A stretch of 64,000 bases of DNA from Ornithinibacillus sp047228935 (lineage in GTDB: Bacteria; Bacillota; Bacilli; Bacillales; Amphibacillaceae). The notes beneath the pieces were generated by a model. That model saw only the letters and a program-made list of their open reading frames with translations. It had not been told where the DNA came from and did no database searches. Position 1 is the first letter of the stretch; every line of letters begins with the position of its first letter. Made by a program: the position numbers and the translations under genes. The stretch lies in NCBI RefSeq assembly GCF_047228935.1, contig NZ_JBFEGG010000001.1, positions 1,364,001 to 1,428,000 of the forward strand, written 5' to 3'. Below, in pieces: positions 25,413 to 34,926 of this stretch.

Positions 25413-25820
25413 CTATATAATGCTTGCACCAATAACATAAGACAGTCCAATGGAAATGATCATGGAAATTAGTCCGACAGCCTTATTTCCTTTACCAATT
25501 TCCTCATCAATCGTAATGGTTGGTGTAAGAAATTCAAAAATAAAATAACCAATTAATAAAAGTATAAATCCAACCGTCCCCCAAGCAATACTTGTTAACA
25601 ATGTATCATTATGTTCAATTGAATATCTAAAAATGTTAGCAATACCAAAAATTTTACCACCAGTTGCCATTGCTACGGCAACATTTCCTTGTCGTATCTC
25701 TTCCCAATTCTTATATTTCGTTACTAATTCAAATACCGCTAAGAATACAACCGTACAAAGTATAACTACACTAAAACTAGCAGCAGTATCTATAAACACA
25801 TTCTCCCAAAAGTTGTTCAT
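25413..25820 (-). CDS. yshE: DUF350 membrane protein, YshE-like
   Basis: 135 aa with four hydrophobic segments (about 14-35, 48-70, 77-97 and 112-132) and short polar loops, the layout of DUF350 proteins. No catalytic motif is visible. It is 20 bases downstream of mutS2 and upstream of lcfA, the position of yshE in Bacillus subtilis. Function unknown. Confidence 0.85.
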   Translation of the reverse strand: MNNFWENVFIDTAASFSVVILCTVVFLAVFELVTKYKNWEEIRQGNVAVAMATGGKIFGIANIFRYSIEHNDTLLTSIAWGTVGFILLLIGYFIFEFLTPTITIDEEIGKGNKAVGLISMIISIGLSYVIGASII

Positions 25821-25840
25821 TTAACCATCCCCTTAGACTC

Positions 25841-28177
25841 TTATCGAAATTCGATTACGGTAACACCGCTTCCTCCTTCACCTGCTGCACCTTGTCTAGT
25901 TGACGCAATACTTGGATGTTTTTTCACATAATCTTGTACACCCTTACGTAGTGCTCCAGTTCCTTTACCATGAATAATAAAGACCTTCGGATAACCTGCT
26001 AATATAGCATCATCGATGTATTTCTCTAGCTTGAGTAAGGCGTCTTCAAATCGTTCTCCCCGAAGATCTAACTCAAGAGGTACGTGATAATTAGAGCCTT
26101 TTACGGTTGCTAAAGGTTTTTGATATGATTCTTTCTTTTTGCCAATTAATTGCAGGTCATTTCTTTTTACTTTTACTTTCATTATACCAACTTGTACCAA
26201 ATATTCATTGTCACTTACTTTTTCAAGAATTATCCCGTTTTGATTTAATGTTAATAACTTAATTTCATCACCAGGGTTAAATGTTTCCTTTGTTATATTC
26301 TGTTCTTTAGTTTCCTTTTTAGAAGTTAATTGTGGCTGTGCTTCTTCTAACATTTTTCTTGCTGCAATCCATTCATGCTCTTTCAGTTTAGCATCGGTCT
26401 TCATATTACGAATTTCCCTAACAATAGTCTCTGCTTCTTCACGAGCATTAGCAAGTGCCTTTTCAGCTTTTTCCTCCGCTTTCTTGAATAATGCCTCACG
26501 TTTACTTTCAAATCGATGCCATTCTTCTTCGATTTGTTTCTTTAAAGCTTCACTTTCAAGTAGGATCTTATGTGCTTCTTCATATTCTTGCTCTGCTTGA
26601 ATTTTCGACTTTTCTAACGATGCAATCATATTCTCAACGCTTTTAGAATCAACCCCAATATGACTTTTAGCTCGTTCAATAATAGATTGCTCTAGCCCTA
26701 ATCTTTTAGAGATTTCAAATGCATTACTCTTACCAGGCACACCAATTAATAAACGGTATGTAGGCTGTAGCGTTTGCACATCAAATTCCATAGAAGCATT
26801 AATGACATTTTTCCGATTGTACCCATATGCTTTTAATTCAGGATAATGTGTTGTTGCAATAACTCGTGCATTTCTCGAAACCACTTCGTCTAGGATAGAC
26901 ATAGCAAGAGCTGCCCCTTCTTGTGGATCAGTACCGGCTCCTAACTCATCAAAAAGGACAAGGGTACGGTCATCTACATAGTTTAAAATATCTACTATAT
27001 TTGTCATGTGCGAGGAGAACGTACTTAAATTTTGCTCGATAGATTGTTCATCACCAATATCTGCAAAAACATTTTCAAATACTGCCATTTCACATCCATC
27101 AAGTGCCGGTACTTGTAACCCAGATTGAGCCATCAATGTACATAATCCGACCATTTTTAATGTAACGGTTTTACCGCCTGTATTCGGACCAGTAATTACA
27201 ATGGAAGTAAAATCTCTTCCAATCTCAATGTCATTTGCAACTACCTCATCAATTGGTATCAAAGGATGACGTGCTTGTTGCATTTTCATAATCCCGAGAT
27301 CATTCATCGTTGGTCTTGAAGCTTTCATTTCTCGAGCTAAATTTGCTCTAGCAAACATATAATCGACAATAGCTAAAATACGGACATTTTCTGATAAAAA
27401 AGATTCCTCTTCAGCAATACTTTGACTTAACTCCCGTAAAATACGGTCAATCTCCTGTTTTTCTTTTGCGTGTAACTCTTGTAATTGGTTATTTAAGTCT
27501 ACTACTGCTTTTGGTTCCATGAATAACGTTTGTCCCGATGCAGATTGATCATGAACTATCCCCCCAACCGCTCCGCGATACTCATGTTTTACTGGTAATA
27601 CATATCTGTCATTACGTATCGTAATAATCGCATCAGATAACATATTACTCTTTGTTCTCGTATAGCTTTCTAGTTTCTCCCTTATTCTACTTTCATGTGT
27701 CCTTATAGAAGTACGGATCCCTCTTAATCTTTCTGTAGCGCTATCCATCACACGACCATTGTCATCAATACAGCTTTTAATCTCAAGCTCAAGATTTCTT
27801 AATGGTGTAATGGCTTCCACTAGTTCTTTCAGAATAGGTAAATCTTCATCTAATCCGTCAATAAAATCCTTCACTTGACGACCGCCGTAAATAGTATTAG
27901 CCACATCTAAACATTCTGATGTACTTAATACTCCTCCGATAACACTTCTTTTTAGACTAGGTCTTATATCAAAAATTCCACCTAAAGGTATTGGTACATT
28001 TAATCTGATTACCTGACTAGCTTCATCTGTTTCATCTTGTAATCGATTTACCTCTTCTAAATTAGTAGAAGGTTTCAACTTTGATGCTAAATCTTTTCCC
28101 AAACTAGTTTGAGCATGTTGAATCAAGCGATCGATTACTTTTTGAAAATCTAACACTCGTAATATTCGTTCGTTCAT
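25841..28177 (-). CDS. mutS2: MutS2, ribosome-rescue/anti-recombination ATPase with Smr nuclease domain
   Basis: 778 aa. Core domain and clamp at the N-terminus, ATPase with Walker A GPNTGGKTVTLK (about 330) and Walker B LVLFDELGAGTDPQEGA (about 405), a long coiled coil rich in E and K (about 515-630), a KOW-like segment (NPGDEIKLLTLNQNGIILE) and a C-terminal Smr domain (LDLRGERFEDA, VFIIHGKGTGALRKGV). It lacks the mismatch-recognition domain of MutS. Homologues split collided ribosomes or act on recombination intermediates. 36 bases after polX. Confidence 0.95.
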   Translation of the reverse strand: MNERILRVLDFQKVIDRLIQHAQTSLGKDLASKLKPSTNLEEVNRLQDETDEASQVIRLNVPIPLGGIFDIRPSLKRSVIGGVLSTSECLDVANTIYGGRQVKDFIDGLDEDLPILKELVEAITPLRNLELEIKSCIDDNGRVMDSATERLRGIRTSIRTHESRIREKLESYTRTKSNMLSDAIITIRNDRYVLPVKHEYRGAVGGIVHDQSASGQTLFMEPKAVVDLNNQLQELHAKEKQEIDRILRELSQSIAEEESFLSENVRILAIVDYMFARANLAREMKASRPTMNDLGIMKMQQARHPLIPIDEVVANDIEIGRDFTSIVITGPNTGGKTVTLKMVGLCTLMAQSGLQVPALDGCEMAVFENVFADIGDEQSIEQNLSTFSSHMTNIVDILNYVDDRTLVLFDELGAGTDPQEGAALAMSILDEVVSRNARVIATTHYPELKAYGYNRKNVINASMEFDVQTLQPTYRLLIGVPGKSNAFEISKRLGLEQSIIERAKSHIGVDSKSVENMIASLEKSKIQAEQEYEEAHKILLESEALKKQIEEEWHRFESKREALFKKAEEKAEKALANAREEAETIVREIRNMKTDAKLKEHEWIAARKMLEEAQPQLTSKKETKEQNITKETFNPGDEIKLLTLNQNGIILEKVSDNEYLVQVGIMKVKVKRNDLQLIGKKKESYQKPLATVKGSNYHVPLELDLRGERFEDALLKLEKYIDDAILAGYPKVFIIHGKGTGALRKGVQDYVKKHPSIASTRQGAAGEGGSGVTVIEFR

Positions 28178-28213
28178 TGACTTGCTCCTTTACCAAGATG
28201 TAATCTGGCTTCT

Positions 28214-29932
28214 TTATTTATTACGGTTAAAGTACGCTATTAGTTTCTCTTTTGTCCAAGTATTTAACACCGTTTCTTTCTTTAACCAGCCTTTTCTTGC
28301 GACTCCAACACCATATTTCATATGCTCCAACATTTTATAACTATGAGCATCTGTATTTATCGCTATTTTTACTCCTGCTTCTTGACTAACTCTCGCCCAC
28401 TCTGCTGATATATCTAATCGGTTAGGATTAGCATTTATTTCAAGCGCAGTATCTGTTTCTTTAGCTCGCTCTATTAACTTTTCTAAGTTCACTTTATATC
28501 CTTCTCTTCTACCAATAAGTCTACCTGTTGGATGGGCAATTAGAGACACATAAGGATTTTCTAAAGCATTATACAATCTTTTCATGATTTGTTCTTCTGA
28601 TTGATTGAAGCTCGAATGGATTGCTGCAATGACATAATCCATTTCTCTTAGAAAATCATTAGAAAAATCTAAAGAACCATCAGTTAAAATATCCATTTCC
28701 ACACCGGAAAATATGTGAATATCACTATATTTTTCATTTAGTTTTGCAATTTCATCTCGTTGACTCCGAAGTCGGTCCTCATCTAAACCATTAGCAACAC
28801 GTAGGTTTTTAGAATGGTCTGTGATAGCGATATATTCATAACCATAGTTTCTAGCCTGATTCACCATTTCTTCAAGCGTCTGAGCCCCATCACTCCAAGT
28901 AGTATGCATATGGATATCTCCACGAATATCTTCTAACTCTACTAAGTCAATTGACTCTTGAAAAGCAACAACTTCACCAGTATCCTCTCTCACTTCAGGA
29001 GGAATAAATTGTAAGCCAAAATGGTTAAAAAATTCCTCTTCACTGGAAAAAGTTAATAATTCATTCGTCTCTTCAACTTCAATACCATACTCATTAATTT
29101 TCTCTCCTCGGGATTTCGCCAATTGGCGCATAGCAACATTATGATCCTTCGAGCCAGTGAAATGATGCAAAGTAGTTGCAAATTCTTTATTCGTTACTAA
29201 ACGAAAGTCTACATTTACATCATACACATCGTCTAACGTAATAGAAATCTTGGTATCTCCCTTAGCAATTACGTCTTTTAAATCAGGCATTTGTAGTAAT
29301 GCTTCCCTCACACTTTCCATTTCATCTGTCGAAATAATAAAATCTATATCTTTAATCGTTTCTTTCATCCTGCGAAGGGAACCCGCTTTTGAAAATTGAT
29401 GAATTTCTGGAATTGTACGTAAATATTCTTCAATACGCTCTGCAATCGGGAGCATATATGCAATAGGTAAACGTTCCGGGCGTTTCCCCAAATCGCTTAA
29501 CGCAGCAAGTATCTTTTCTGCCGATTTTTTACCAAAACCTGCTAACCCTTCAACTTTCCCTGATTCAATTGCTTCCTTTAAACTTTCTGCATCAACGACA
29601 TTAAGCTCTTGATATAACTTGGCAAGCTTCTTACCTCCAAGACCAGGAACATTAAGTAATGGAATTAATCCTTCTGGAACTTCTTTTTTTAGTTCTTCCA
29701 GGGCCTCAGACTCACCCTTTTCCAGATACTCTTCTATTATTGTACTTGTACCCTTACCAATTCCCTTTATTTCTGTAAAATCCATCATATCAGATAAGGA
29801 TCGTTCATCTCTCTCTAATGCTTGTGCTGCTTTTCGAAAGGCAGATATTTTAAAGGGATTTTCCCCTTTCAATTCTAGATATATCGCAAATGTTTCTAAC
29901 AATTTTATAACGTCTTTTTTATTAATTGTCAC
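28214..29932 (-). CDS. polX: DNA polymerase/3'-5' exonuclease PolX
   Basis: 572 aa from a GTG start. N-terminal HhH and family-X polymerase part (FKISAFRKAAQALERD, GLGGKKLAKLYQEL, LRRMKETIKDIDFIIS with the catalytic Asp pair, HHFTGSKDHN) and a C-terminal PHP nuclease (DIHMHTTWSDG, ITDHSKNL, GVEMDI, IAHPTGRLIGRR, NTDAHS). Repairs DNA gaps and abasic sites. A longer in-frame start at 29977 lacks a good site; GGGTGA precedes the GTG at 29932. Order zapA-yshB-polX-mutS2 matches Bacillus subtilis. Confidence 0.94.
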   Translation of the reverse strand: MTINKKDVIKLLETFAIYLELKGENPFKISAFRKAAQALERDERSLSDMMDFTEIKGIGKGTSTIIEEYLEKGESEALEELKKEVPEGLIPLLNVPGLGGKKLAKLYQELNVVDAESLKEAIESGKVEGLAGFGKKSAEKILAALSDLGKRPERLPIAYMLPIAERIEEYLRTIPEIHQFSKAGSLRRMKETIKDIDFIISTDEMESVREALLQMPDLKDVIAKGDTKISITLDDVYDVNVDFRLVTNKEFATTLHHFTGSKDHNVAMRQLAKSRGEKINEYGIEVEETNELLTFSSEEEFFNHFGLQFIPPEVREDTGEVVAFQESIDLVELEDIRGDIHMHTTWSDGAQTLEEMVNQARNYGYEYIAITDHSKNLRVANGLDEDRLRSQRDEIAKLNEKYSDIHIFSGVEMDILTDGSLDFSNDFLREMDYVIAAIHSSFNQSEEQIMKRLYNALENPYVSLIAHPTGRLIGRREGYKVNLEKLIERAKETDTALEINANPNRLDISAEWARVSQEAGVKIAINTDAHSYKMLEHMKYGVGVARKGWLKKETVLNTWTKEKLIAYFNRNK

Positions 29933-30063
29933 CTTTATCACCCATTCAAAATTTCTTAATATTATCAAGCCAAACAAAAAATATGGCTAATTCATAACGA
30001 ATTATCTTTATTGTACCTAGCATACAATGATAATCCTAGTATTATGAATTAGCCTTGTCTTTA

Positions 30064-30615
30064 TCATTCAATGATGGAAACGATATGTGTAAACCATAGA
30101 TCTTTAATCTTTTCCGAGAAATATGGTGTATGTTCCACAATAAATAATGCTACATTCGAATTATTTACCCATTCTTGAATTGTACCGATTGGAGTAAGTA
30201 CTACGATGTATAAAAATACAAAAAGGATTAAATAAATCTCCAAGAAACCTAAGATTGCACCTAATAACTTATTTATAGAATTCAAGATTGGAAGTGAAGC
30301 AATAACATCAATCATGGAAGCTAATATTTGCAAACCAAATTTAACTACAAAGAAGATAAGTGCAAAGGAAATAGCATTATAAAAAGCACTCTCCAAAGGT
30401 AATGCTTGTAAAAATTCAGCCCACAGGCTTTCATCCCCTAAATCTGGATATGGTATCCAAATAGCTAAGTGGTTTGAAAGATCATCATAGAAGACGGAAG
30501 CTAATATAAAGGCAACTACAAATCCTAATAAATGTACCGCCTGAAGTATCAGTCCCCTTTTTAATCCGACAAGGAAACCGAATATTAATAAGAATATCAG
30601 TATAAAATCTACCAT
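30064..30615 (-). CDS. yshB: CvpA-family membrane protein, YshB-like
   Basis: 183 aa, with four hydrophobic stretches (about 1-20, 22-45, 75-100 and 108-140), a CvpA-type colicin V production-like domain. Starts MVDFILIFLLIFGFLVGLKR. Role in Bacilli unknown. It begins 8 bases after zapA with GAGGA at its start, so the pair is cotranscribed. Confidence 0.85.
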   Translation of the reverse strand: MVDFILIFLLIFGFLVGLKRGLILQAVHLLGFVVAFILASVFYDDLSNHLAIWIPYPDLGDESLWAEFLQALPLESAFYNAISFALIFFVVKFGLQILASMIDVIASLPILNSINKLLGAILGFLEIYLILFVFLYIVVLTPIGTIQEWVNNSNVALFIVEHTPYFSEKIKDLWFTHIVSIIE

Positions 30616-30622
30616 ATGTATT

Positions 30623-30886
30623 TTATCCTCTTTCTTTTTTTATTGAACCTAGTAATGTTGCATACTCTTCTTTTAATGTTAAGTAATCATTCATAGAATT
30701 TATTGCAGTTAAAACAGCAAGACTAGCCGTGTCTAGCTGTGGATTCATTTCATGGATTTCTCTCATTTTTTGGTCTACTAGACTAGCCACTAAACGAACA
30801 TGACTAGCATCCTCATCTCCAACAATCGTGTATGACCTATTTCTTATTTCAACCGTTACACGCGTTTTATCTTGTTTTTGGGTCAC
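30623..30886 (-). CDS. zapA: Cell division protein ZapA
   Basis: 87 aa. Promotes FtsZ bundling at the division site. The N-terminal beta-strand segment TRVTVEIRNRSYTIVGDEDA is followed by a C-terminal coiled coil (VASLVDQKMREIHEMNPQLD, AVLTAINSMNDYLTLKEEYA). Normal length. GTG start with GGAGGG 7 bases upstream. First gene of zapA-yshB-polX-mutS2, divergent from rnhC. Confidence 0.93.
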   Translation of the reverse strand: MTQKQDKTRVTVEIRNRSYTIVGDEDASHVRLVASLVDQKMREIHEMNPQLDTASLAVLTAINSMNDYLTLKEEYATLLGSIKKERG

Positions 30887-31049
30887 TAGGTTACCCTCCT
30901 ACCTTATTTAACGATTCTAGCATTTTTTTCTATAGTTTATCTTAACACGAAGACAGACAATTGGGAAACTGTTCGTGCCCTATTTTTTTGCATTTCTTTC
31001 TTATGAATACTTTGTTATAGTCAATATTGAATAGAAAGGATGAACGTTC

Positions 31050-31985
31050 ATGTCTCAAAATGTGTATGTGTTTACAACTGAAGAAATTGAAAAAATGAAA
31101 CAATATTATCATAAATCATTAACATCTTCACCACAAGGGGCGGTTTTCCGTGCGAAAACTTCCAATGCAGTTATAACTGCTTACAAATCAGGGAAAGTCT
31201 TATTCCAAGGCAATAATCCTAGTGTGGAAATCGGGAAGTGGTTAAATGGAGTAAATAATTCGGACACTGATGCAGAAATCAAAAAGTCAGCAATTCATTC
31301 TATCTATACTCCACCAGAGACTCTATTTACTTCTTCACATATTGGTTCAGATGAAGCGGGAACAGGAGATTATTTTGGACCAATAACAGTAGCTAGTACT
31401 TATATCAACTCATCTCAAATCTCTTTATTAAAAGAGCTAGGTGTTAAAGACTCTAAGAACTTAACAGATGAGAAAATTATTCATTTAGCAAAAGAAATGG
31501 CACAAATGCATATTCCTTATTCATTACTAATCTTACATAACCCGAAATACAACACACTTCAAAAAAGGGGTTGGTCACAAGGTAAAATGAAAGCAATGCT
31601 TCATCATCACGCAATTAACAATCTCCTAAACAAGATAGGTGATGTCGATTATACAGGGATCTTAATAGATCAATTTTGCGAGCCAGGAGTATATAAAAAA
31701 CATATCGCATCAGAGCAAGGAACATTACCTAGCAAAACATACTTTATGACGAAAGCGGAGAGTTATTCGATAGCAGTGGCAGCAGCGTCTATTATTGCTA
31801 GAGCAAGCTTTGTCAAAGAAATGGATAAGCTTTCTGAACAAATTGGTGTTGAACTAAGAAAAGGTGCATCTAAGGTGGTTGATCAAACTATCGCTCGAAT
31901 CATTCGTGAACAAGGTGAAGAAGTACTTCAAACATGTGCTAAGCTTCACTTTGCAAATACAAAGAAAGCTAGACAGTATTTATGA
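31050..31985 (+). CDS. rnhC: Ribonuclease HIII
   Basis: 311 aa. Cleaves RNA in RNA-DNA hybrids. An N-terminal TBP-like substrate-binding domain (about 1-85) is followed by the RNase H fold with SDEAGTGDYFGP (catalytic Asp-Glu pair near 98), KELGVKDSKNLTDE, ILIDQF and AESYSIAVAAASIIARASF (Asp/Glu region). Divergent from zapA, as in Bacillus subtilis. A hairpin terminator follows. Confidence 0.95.
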   Translation: MSQNVYVFTTEEIEKMKQYYHKSLTSSPQGAVFRAKTSNAVITAYKSGKVLFQGNNPSVEIGKWLNGVNNSDTDAEIKKSAIHSIYTPPETLFTSSHIGSDEAGTGDYFGPITVASTYINSSQISLLKELGVKDSKNLTDEKIIHLAKEMAQMHIPYSLLILHNPKYNTLQKRGWSQGKMKAMLHHHAINNLLNKIGDVDYTGILIDQFCEPGVYKKHIASEQGTLPSKTYFMTKAESYSIAVAAASIIARASFVKEMDKLSEQIGVELRKGASKVVDQTIARIIREQGEEVLQTCAKLHFANTKKARQYL

Positions 31986-31992
31986 TGAAGAT

Positions 31993-32025
31993 GGATGATG
32001 AGGCGCTCTCATCATCTCTCTTTTC
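31993..32025 (+). terminator. Rho-independent terminator of rnhC
   Basis: GATGATGAG and CTCATCATC form a 9-base stem (31995-32016) beginning about 10 bases after the stop codon, followed by TCTCTTTTC. Confidence 0.75.
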
Positions 32026-32052
32026 AGATTCTTTCTAAACTATGGTAATCTT

Positions 32053-32487
32053 CTAATCAATCTCAAAACCTTCTTCGTCCAAATCAAACGAATAATACCC
32101 AATAGTCCGCTCTTCTAGCCACCTTTCTAAAGGTATTATCCACGGTCGGAACTTAATATACTCTCTTAATCTCTCTGTCGCAATAAATTTTACTGATTCT
32201 ATTTCAGGATCAATAGGCATATCAGAATCCCCTACTATTTTGCCGAAATAATAGACTTGTAAATAGTTACCGAATTTTTTTGACTTAAATTCTGTAATAA
32301 AGGCAACTTCATTTGCCTTTATTTCATAACCTGTTTCTTCTCTTCCCTCTCTTATTGCAGTTTCCATAAAAGATTCACCGAATTCCGTTCCACCTTTAGG
32401 TAATCCCCAGCCTTTCTCATCTTTTATTAATAAAATTTTATTATCCTCTAGTACAACCATTCCTGCCCCTAATTTATGAGTCATCAT
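32053..32487 (-). CDS. Nudix hydrolase
   Basis: About 144 aa. The full Nudix box is seen: GGTEFGESFMETAIREGREE followed by TG (G-x5-E-x7-REUxEExGU). WGLPKGG precedes it. Substrate not predictable; such enzymes cleave nucleoside diphosphates linked to other groups. GAGGAG lies 3 bases before one ATG (32487) and 6 before the next (32484); either may be used. It begins 15 bases after the AMP-ligase gene, so it forms a three-gene unit with the SDR and the ligase. Confidence 0.85.
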   Translation of the reverse strand: MMTHKLGAGMVVLEDNKILLIKDEKGWGLPKGGTEFGESFMETAIREGREETGYEIKANEVAFITEFKSKKFGNYLQVYYFGKIVGDSDMPIDPEIESVKFIATERLREYIKFRPWIIPLERWLEERTIGYYSFDLDEEGFEID

Positions 32488-32501
32488 TATCTCCTCTACT
32501 A

Positions 32502-33998
32502 CTATAATCGCTTTAGATCTTTCTTCCCTAATGGTGTATAAGGTATGCAATCTACAATTACAATTTCTCTAGGCATTTGATACCTTGCTACCCTTGTACT
32601 TAGCCATTTTCGAATATCTTCTTCTGTTAAAGATGTAGTCTTAACAAAGACTCTTAATCGCTCACCGAATTCTTCATCCAATACTCCTGTTACAGCGACG
32701 TCCTCTATTTCGGAATGCTCCGAGAGAATATGCTCAACATCTGACGGATAAACGTTCTCACCACCCGATATTATCATGTCGTCAGTTCTTCCACTTAAAT
32801 AAAAGTATCCATTTTTATCTTGATATCCTAGGTCACCTGTGAGAATCCATCTGTTTATCCTATATTTTTGGGACCACGAATTTTTAACCATAATTTCACC
32901 AATTACTCCTGAATTAACTTCTTTACCCATTTTATCAACTATTTTAATATGACTACCAAATATTTTCTTTCCAATCGTTAATGCCGAAAAGTTTAAATCC
33001 CTTGGTGTTGCAATCATATTTAATCCTGTTTCAGATGTACCATACAAATTATATAACACATTTCCCAATCGAGAAGATGTTAATTGAACAAGCTTAGGAT
33101 TTAACTTTGCACTACCTGAAGCAATACATTGCAAAGATTGCAGATTCGTATTATTTAATTGTAATAACCTTTGTAGCATTATTGGTACAACGGTTATCAA
33201 TTCAACTCGATGTTGATTTATTATATGATTAGCATGCTTCGCATCAAAACGTTTTGTGACTAGACATTTCTTGCCTAAAGCGATAAACAACAATAATAGA
33301 GCTAATCCATATCCATGAAAAATTGGCGTACCTATATAAGCAGACTTGTAATGTAGTATGTTCATCCTTCTAATCATTGTAGATAAAGGGTTTAAATAAT
33401 TTAATAAGGATGGTTTATGCCCTGCTACTTTAGGCGTACCTGTCGTTCCACCTGTTTGGAGAATTAGTTTTCCACTAGAAGCCCTTGGAATCTTTGAAGT
33501 ACAATGTGTTAACTGATTAAGTAATTTTATATCGATTTTCTTCCCATTACATCTAGCATTAACAACTAGTGAACTAAACTCAGAGTCATAAATAATCGCA
33601 TCATACTTATTACTAGATAATAGATTATTAACTTGTTCGTTACCCAAATCGGTATTCAGTAAATACAGATCTGCCCCTACTCTTGAAACCGCAAATATCG
33701 ATTCAATGAGCAGAATATGATTACGGCAAAGAATAGCAACCTTTTTCCCTTCACGAATTCCCTCAAACTGAAAAACATAATCTGCTAATTGATTAGATTC
33801 AATATATAATTGCTTGAATGTAATACTTCTGTCATCGTCTATAATCGCAACCCTTTTATTGTACTTTGTAACAGCCACTTCTAACATCGCCATTAAATTA
33901 GTTCCTGTTCGAGTAAGTGCTTTGACTAAGGAAAACAGACTGGAAGGTGATATCATGTTTATCTTATATAAAATATAGAGAAAAATTAAGATTTTCAT
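32502..33998 (-). CDS. AMP-dependent acyl-CoA synthetase/ligase-like protein
   Basis: 498 aa, ANL superfamily. ATP loop TGGTTGTPK (about 190), GTPIFHGYG, YGTSETG, TGDLGYQDKNGYFYLSGR, DDMIISGGENVYPSDVE, and the C-terminal catalytic Lys in TPLGKKDLKRL. An N-terminal hydrophobic stretch (KILIFLYILYKI) may associate with the membrane. It is a distant paralogue of lcfA, less like it than lcfA is like its Bacillus orthologue. The ATG at 33998 has AAAGGTGA upstream, a site that overlaps the SDR stop codon, so SDR and ligase are translationally coupled. It probably activates a carboxylic acid; substrate unknown. Confidence 0.85.
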   Translation of the reverse strand: MKILIFLYILYKINMISPSSLFSLVKALTRTGTNLMAMLEVAVTKYNKRVAIIDDDRSITFKQLYIESNQLADYVFQFEGIREGKKVAILCRNHILLIESIFAVSRVGADLYLLNTDLGNEQVNNLLSSNKYDAIIYDSEFSSLVVNARCNGKKIDIKLLNQLTHCTSKIPRASSGKLILQTGGTTGTPKVAGHKPSLLNYLNPLSTMIRRMNILHYKSAYIGTPIFHGYGLALLLLFIALGKKCLVTKRFDAKHANHIINQHRVELITVVPIMLQRLLQLNNTNLQSLQCIASGSAKLNPKLVQLTSSRLGNVLYNLYGTSETGLNMIATPRDLNFSALTIGKKIFGSHIKIVDKMGKEVNSGVIGEIMVKNSWSQKYRINRWILTGDLGYQDKNGYFYLSGRTDDMIISGGENVYPSDVEHILSEHSEIEDVAVTGVLDEEFGERLRVFVKTTSLTEEDIRKWLSTRVARYQMPREIVIVDCIPYTPLGKKDLKRL

Positions 33999-34003
33999 TA
34001 ATA

Positions 34004-34840
34004 TCACCTTTTTTTTATGTTAACTTTTGAGGTTCTTTCCCAAACGCTTCTAAATAGTAGAGAACTTACTTGTCCAAATATTATCCACCAAGGCTTAAAC
34101 CGTTTACGCTCTGTATACATCGTTTTACTAATAATCTTTGCTACATGTAATGGTGACATAGCTGGTGCATTTATATATTTTTTCGTAGGTTCAATCATAG
34201 GTGTTCTAACAAGTGGCAGATAAATAGAAGTGGTGCGGATACCCTTTGAATTCAGCTCAGGTGCCACTGATTGGAACCAAACATCAAAGGCTTGTTTAGA
34301 AGCTTGATAAGCAGAAAACTTTGGGAAAGGAGTCAGTAATGTATTAATGGTAGAAATATTTATGATTTGTCCATGACTCCCTTCAAGTATTGGAATAGTA
34401 GCCAGTAGTAATTCTACGGGGGCAAAATAATTAATTGCCATTGTTCGCTTAAAATCATGTAAGCGGTCTAAAGAATCAAATATGGAACGGCTAATGGAAA
34501 TTCCTGCATTATTAACAATGATATCTAGTTTCCCATCTAGGGTACGAATATAGGATATCAAGTGATGCATTTCTACTTTGTCTCTTAAATCCCCAGCAAA
34601 AACACTAATTTTCGCACGTTTAATTTGTTTTTGTAGTTGAAGAAGTCGTTCTTTCCTTCTTGCTACAAGGATTAAATGGCAATCTATTTCTCCTAATAAA
34701 ACAGCTAATTGTTCTCCAATACCAGAGCTCGCTCCTGTAATGATAATGTTTTTACCTTGAAGCTCTTTTTCTAGTTTTATTGTATTTATTAAGGTCGGCG
34801 GAAATAATAACTTTTCTAATAACGTATACGCTTTTGTCAT
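34004..34840 (-). CDS. Short-chain dehydrogenase/reductase
   Basis: 278 aa. Cofactor motif TGASSGIG (about 35-42), VNNAG (about 110), active-site Ser in INISTIN and YxxxK in SAYQASKQ. The C-terminal part is positively charged with an aromatic stretch (KRFKPWWIIFGQVSSLLF), which could bind the membrane, as in SDRs that act on lipids. First gene of the SDR-ligase-Nudix unit. The linked ligase suggests an acyl or lipid substrate; this is inference. Confidence 0.85.
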   Translation of the reverse strand: MTKAYTLLEKLLFPPTLINTIKLEKELQGKNIIITGASSGIGEQLAVLLGEIDCHLILVARRKERLLQLQKQIKRAKISVFAGDLRDKVEMHHLISYIRTLDGKLDIIVNNAGISISRSIFDSLDRLHDFKRTMAINYFAPVELLLATIPILEGSHGQIINISTINTLLTPFPKFSAYQASKQAFDVWFQSVAPELNSKGIRTTSIYLPLVRTPMIEPTKKYINAPAMSPLHVAKIISKTMYTERKRFKPWWIIFGQVSSLLFRSVWERTSKVNIKKR

Positions 34841-34926
34841 ATGCTCTCCTTATAGGAAGAAACATGATATAAATTTAGTTTTGTAGCCATACATTCCCCA
34901 CCCTTAAATATAGTAAGAGACAACCT

